Assembly (NCBI GenBank): GCA_020635975.1
Contig: JACJYT010000010.1
Coordinates: 1 to 64,000, forward strand
Direction of reading: 5' to 3'
From: Chitinophagales bacterium
Lineage (GTDB): Bacteria; Bacteroidota; Bacteroidia; Chitinophagales; UBA8649
DNA length: 64,000 nucleotides
The first letter of the stretch is position 1. Every line of letters begins with the position of its first letter. The notes under the pieces were generated by a model. That model was given only the letters and a program-made list of their open reading frames with translations, made no database searches and was not told where the DNA came from. A program made the position numbers and the translations under genes. Below, piece after piece: positions 62,301 through 64,000 of this stretch.

Positions 62301-62782
62301 GCGGTATCGATGGTATGTTACGGCCTCAGTTTAATCAAGAAACTATCGTTAATCAAAATAATACTTATGCTTTTCAAAGTTTAGCTTTGAATATGCGAGG
62401 GTTCCAACAAAATATTCGAAATGGTAATAGTTTTATGGTATGGAACTCCGAAATTCGAATTCCTATTTTTTCTGCCTTTGCTAGGAAAGAGATTAAGTCT
62501 AGCTTATTAGAGAACATACAAATTGTTGGTTTTGTAGATGTAGGAACGGCATGGGAAGGATTTTCTCCCTTTGGAAATGGTAATATTGCTCAGGAGATTA
62601 GACAAAATTCGGTATCTACCGCACGCATTGATATCTATAAGCAACCGGTAGTACTCGGATTTGGAAGTGGTTTACGCACCGAAATTATGGGCTACTTTAT
62701 ACGCGCCGATTTGGGTTGGGGTTATGATACTGGGAAAATTAACAAGCCTAGGTTTCAGCTTGCTATGGGCTATGATTTTTAA
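59336..62782 (+). CDS. Giant TolB-like outer-membrane protein
   Basis: 1148 residues; signal peptide ending SEVFG, then QASQIS. Residues ~25-280 resemble a peptidase-MA domain, but the expected HExxH is missing (IKEGIARLYLAKM), so it is probably not active. Residues ~290-560 contain TolB/WD40-like PD repeats (YQAKLSPDGRYLAYTSNALG, VLFISNRPDDL, TYTFLSDMTGINSQYV). The C-terminal ~430 residues form an outer-membrane beta barrel (FGIRLPFNFRG-type strands, VGFVDVGTAWEG, FIRADLGWGYDTG). Such proteins are often called Tol-type biopolymer transport proteins in Bacteroidota; their role is not established. Confidence 0.8.
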   Translation: MPKNLINIVLVVLLAVFSSCYTSEVFGQASQISFGKNRVQYKDFDWQFYETDNFRIYFYQGGQDIGKYVILSSEKCLSEVNELLNFKLSKKLDIIVYNDISDMHQTNIGIKNDVESISGTVHLKNNKLFIYFNGKHSEIDRQIKEGIARLYLAKMKSGTGFQEVVQNTFTMNLPFWFTEGLVKYTGNNWDTKLENDLRQGILSGRFNNLSKLKPEEQVLVGHSIFRYIEDNYGEEAVANLLYLAKVNRSVESAFLFVTGKYMNSVLEDWYRKNNERFKQELAQFESLDEEAILALKKKKDFKNYQAKLSPDGRYLAYTSNALGRWKVMVYDLQEKKTRIIMKGGFKTVSLETDLSAPMLAWEPKGKKLSVIYEKRDFFYIKHFDSENFEVEAKAEILNKFQKVFDFAYAEDSRNLYLSAMQKGQIDIFKYYLPSNKLTNITNDFYDDLQVSYFNSEGRSGVLFISNRPDDLLLSARLDTLLPNAKFDVFFYDENNPFQALTQITQTPLANESLPQAFNDSTYTFLSDMTGINSQYVGEIISQKVGDRRKYVYSVNETDRLDSIEIDLDKNLEDALAQDQSLKEIISTSIVPVYKLKGSNQLYKKYYESMEEISLGKYCEQQVEFLKHNNKASFLLQDKDFSYAGIDDSSSFILEQLDEWEKNQAVQVEKIELRKDTAFVEPIRTPIFQSKFDTWESISEAHKKAFLNELPSAESGQEDTGYKFSRTRQYFLKFMTEDISFSLDNSLLVNSYQAFNPGNPVFNQPSLNSMIRFGITDLFEDHKIHGGIRLPFNFRGSEIYISYENFKKRWDKSLTYYRKSNSEDVDDVSRNNQSIGNSVPGTINTRTNLVESQLKYPFNQLNSMRFKLGFRNDRNIVKASDITTLQMPNSSSNWLYSRVEFVHDHTLNVAKNIKNGLRLNVYYEFQKEIPTREDEVLNQSVQLPVFNNSYLMLWGFDARHYQKLYKTIIWANRLAYSSSVGTKKMIYYLGGIDGMLRPQFNQETIVNQNNTYAFQSLALNMRGFQQNIRNGNSFMVWNSEIRIPIFSAFARKEIKSSLLENIQIVGFVDVGTAWEGFSPFGNGNIAQEIRQNSVSTARIDIYKQPVVLGFGSGLRTEIMGYFIRADLGWGYDTGKINKPRFQLAMGYDF

Positions 62783-62802
62783 AATTTTAGAAATAGAAAG
62801 TT

Positions 62803-63669
62803 TTGAAAGAAATTTTACAATACAAATTATTTTCTTGGAATGGCCAAGCAATTTTACTAGAGAATTTGTTCATTGCTAGTATTATTGTTGTAAGTCTACC
62901 TTTAATGTTTTGGCTGTTTAAGAAATTCGTTCTTAACCGATATTATAGAAGGAAAAATATGGATGAAGGCCGAGTTTATGCCTTTAACCAGCTATTAAAA
63001 TACTTCGTTTATGTTATTACCTTGATGCTTGCGGTTCAATCTCTAGGCTTCGAGTTATCTGTAATTTGGGCGGCTGGAGCCGCCTTATTGGTTGGAGTTG
63101 GATTGGGTTTGCAGCAAACTTTTAATGATTTTGCATCAGGAATTATTTTACTCTTAGAAGGAACGGTTCAGAAGGGAGATTGGATAGAAATCGGAAATAC
63201 CATAGGTGAAGTAAAGAAAATTGGCTTGAGAACTTCTTTGATAACGACGAGAAGAAACATCTCTATTATTGTTCCAAATTCTAAGATTACAGTAGATAAT
63301 GTAATTAATTTAAGTCATAATAATAAGGTTATTCGACATGATATTGCTGTTGGAGTTGCTTATGGAAGCGATACGCAATTAGTTAAAAAAGTACTTTTAG
63401 AATGTGCTCAACGCCATTCTAAGGTGATGCCAGGTGCTTTTGTTCGTTTTGTCGATTTCGGAGATTCTGCCCTGAATTTTGAGCTTTTATTTTGGTCTTC
63501 TGAATACCAACAAATAGAAGATGTTCGAAGTGACTTAAGATTTATGATAGACATTGCTTTTAGGAAGCATAATATATCCATCCCTTTTCCTCAAAGAGAT
63601 TTGCATATCAAAGGAGCTGTGCATGCACATTTCAACGATAGGATAATAGAAAAACAAGATAAAAAGTAG
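62803..63669 (+). CDS. MscS-family mechanosensitive channel
   Basis: 288 residues from TTG 62803 (no earlier ATG fits). Three hydrophobic helices are followed by the pore helix AAGAALLVGVGLGLQQTFNDFASGIIL, typical of MscS TM3. Then the beta domain (VQKGDWIEIGNTIGEVKKIGLRTSLITTRRNISIIVPNSKI) and C-terminal alpha/beta domain. It releases solutes on hypo-osmotic shock. It follows the TolB-like gene by 20 bases. Confidence 0.93.
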   Translation: MKEILQYKLFSWNGQAILLENLFIASIIVVSLPLMFWLFKKFVLNRYYRRKNMDEGRVYAFNQLLKYFVYVITLMLAVQSLGFELSVIWAAGAALLVGVGLGLQQTFNDFASGIILLLEGTVQKGDWIEIGNTIGEVKKIGLRTSLITTRRNISIIVPNSKITVDNVINLSHNNKVIRHDIAVGVAYGSDTQLVKKVLLECAQRHSKVMPGAFVRFVDFGDSALNFELLFWSSEYQQIEDVRSDLRFMIDIAFRKHNISIPFPQRDLHIKGAVHAHFNDRIIEKQDKK

Positions 63670-63671
63670 CT

Positions 63672-64000
63672 CTAGATAAGATGGGAGAGGTTTACTTTCA
63701 TAAAAGACCCTACCATAAAGAATATATAGAGCAATAGAAATAAGATTCCAAAGGTTTTTGGGGTGGTTTTGAAAAAGCTCGCTGCAATAAGTAAAATGGA
63801 AGATAAGAGCATTAATGGTAAACCAAATTGAATAAAACCTTCATCCGAAACGAGATAAGGGTGCTTGCTTAAGTTGCCAATCAAAGCGGGTAGTCCAAGT
63901 ACAGCTAATAGATTGAAAATATTAGATCCTATTACATTACCTAAAACAATTCCAAATTGCTTGCTTCTTACAGCTGCAACGGTTACTGCTAATTCTGGCA
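63672..64000 (-). CDS. Calcium/sodium antiporter, C-terminal part
   Basis: About 109 codons; the 5' part is outside the window. PELAVTVAAVRSKQFGIVLGNVIGSNIFNLLAVLGLPALIG is the second alpha-repeat of the CaCA (YrbG-type) Na+/Ca2+ exchanger family, with the GNxxGSN ion-binding motif. Two or three more membrane helices follow. Convergent with the MscS gene (2-base gap). Confidence 0.9.
   Translation of the reverse strand, partial: PELAVTVAAVRSKQFGIVLGNVIGSNIFNLLAVLGLPALIGNLSKHPYLVSDEGFIQFGLPLMLLSSILLIAASFFKTTPKTFGILFLLLYIFFMVGSFMKVNLSHLI

Overview
The window is a chromosomal stretch of an AT-rich Bacteroidota bacterium, most likely a marine-type Flavobacteriales relative. The evidence is the type IX secretion (T9SS) genes porU, porV, gldJ and a porP/sprF homologue; a T9SS sorting domain on two giant surface proteins; promoters of the Bacteroidota form (TAnnTTTG with an upstream TTG); almost no Shine-Dalgarno signals; and exported proteins whose predicted mature N-terminus is nearly always Gln. 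Genes lie on both strands in short units, several closed by strong hairpins shared by convergent genes.

Layout. 1-5.1 kb: partial flippase, MORN-repeat protein, rnhB, LysM/BON protein, Fe(II)/2-oxoglutarate oxygenase, GT-C-like membrane protein. 5.2-12.3 kb: miaE, M90-type peptidase, parE, two overlapping receiver-domain proteins, an Omp85-family outer-membrane protein, msrA. 12.3-14.3 kb: the accessory part, with a REP-associated tyrosine transposase (RAYT) nested between fragments of its own element, REP-like hairpins, a long direct repeat, a small membrane protein, and tmRNA (ssrA). 14.3-17.9 kb: WxxGxW-repeat protein, PlsC-like acyltransferase, M28/glutaminyl-cyclase-like lipoprotein, cysS.

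18-34.7 kb: surface biology. A 2041-residue T9SS-exported protein lies behind a duplicated palindrome/promoter unit. It is followed by an alpha/beta hydrolase, bL31, gldJ and porP/sprF (minus strand), and porU and porV (plus strand). Then come a DAHP synthase/chorismate mutase and the sulfate-activation genes cysN, cysD and cysC. 37.8-42.4 kb: gcvT, DUF2452, rhodanese, glycosyltransferase, pgk, tRNA-Glu. 42.5-50.2 kb: a 1336-residue sortilin-repeat T9SS cargo protein, a PHP-domain lipoprotein, a DEAD-box helicase with a long structured leader, and an overlapping DksA/TraR-type zinc-finger gene. 50.4-64 kb: aldehyde dehydrogenase, a two-component pair, an EGF-like lipoprotein, mtaB, lgt, a VWA lipoprotein, an MBL hydrolase, a TolB-like giant outer-membrane protein, MscS, and a partial Na+/Ca2+ antiporter.

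How the genes connect. Export and maturation of surface proteins is the main theme: PorU/PorV/GldJ/PorP with two large cargo proteins; Lgt with several lipoproteins; and an M28 lipoprotein resembling glutaminyl cyclase beside nine signal-peptidase-I substrates that all expose Gln. I found no CRISPR array, prophage or defence island. The most unusual items are the giant surface protein in which three beta-sandwich repeats each appear to be split by a nested domain, the nested RAYT/REP locus beside ssrA, the duplicated palindromic promoter, and the helicase leader with two mutually exclusive stems.
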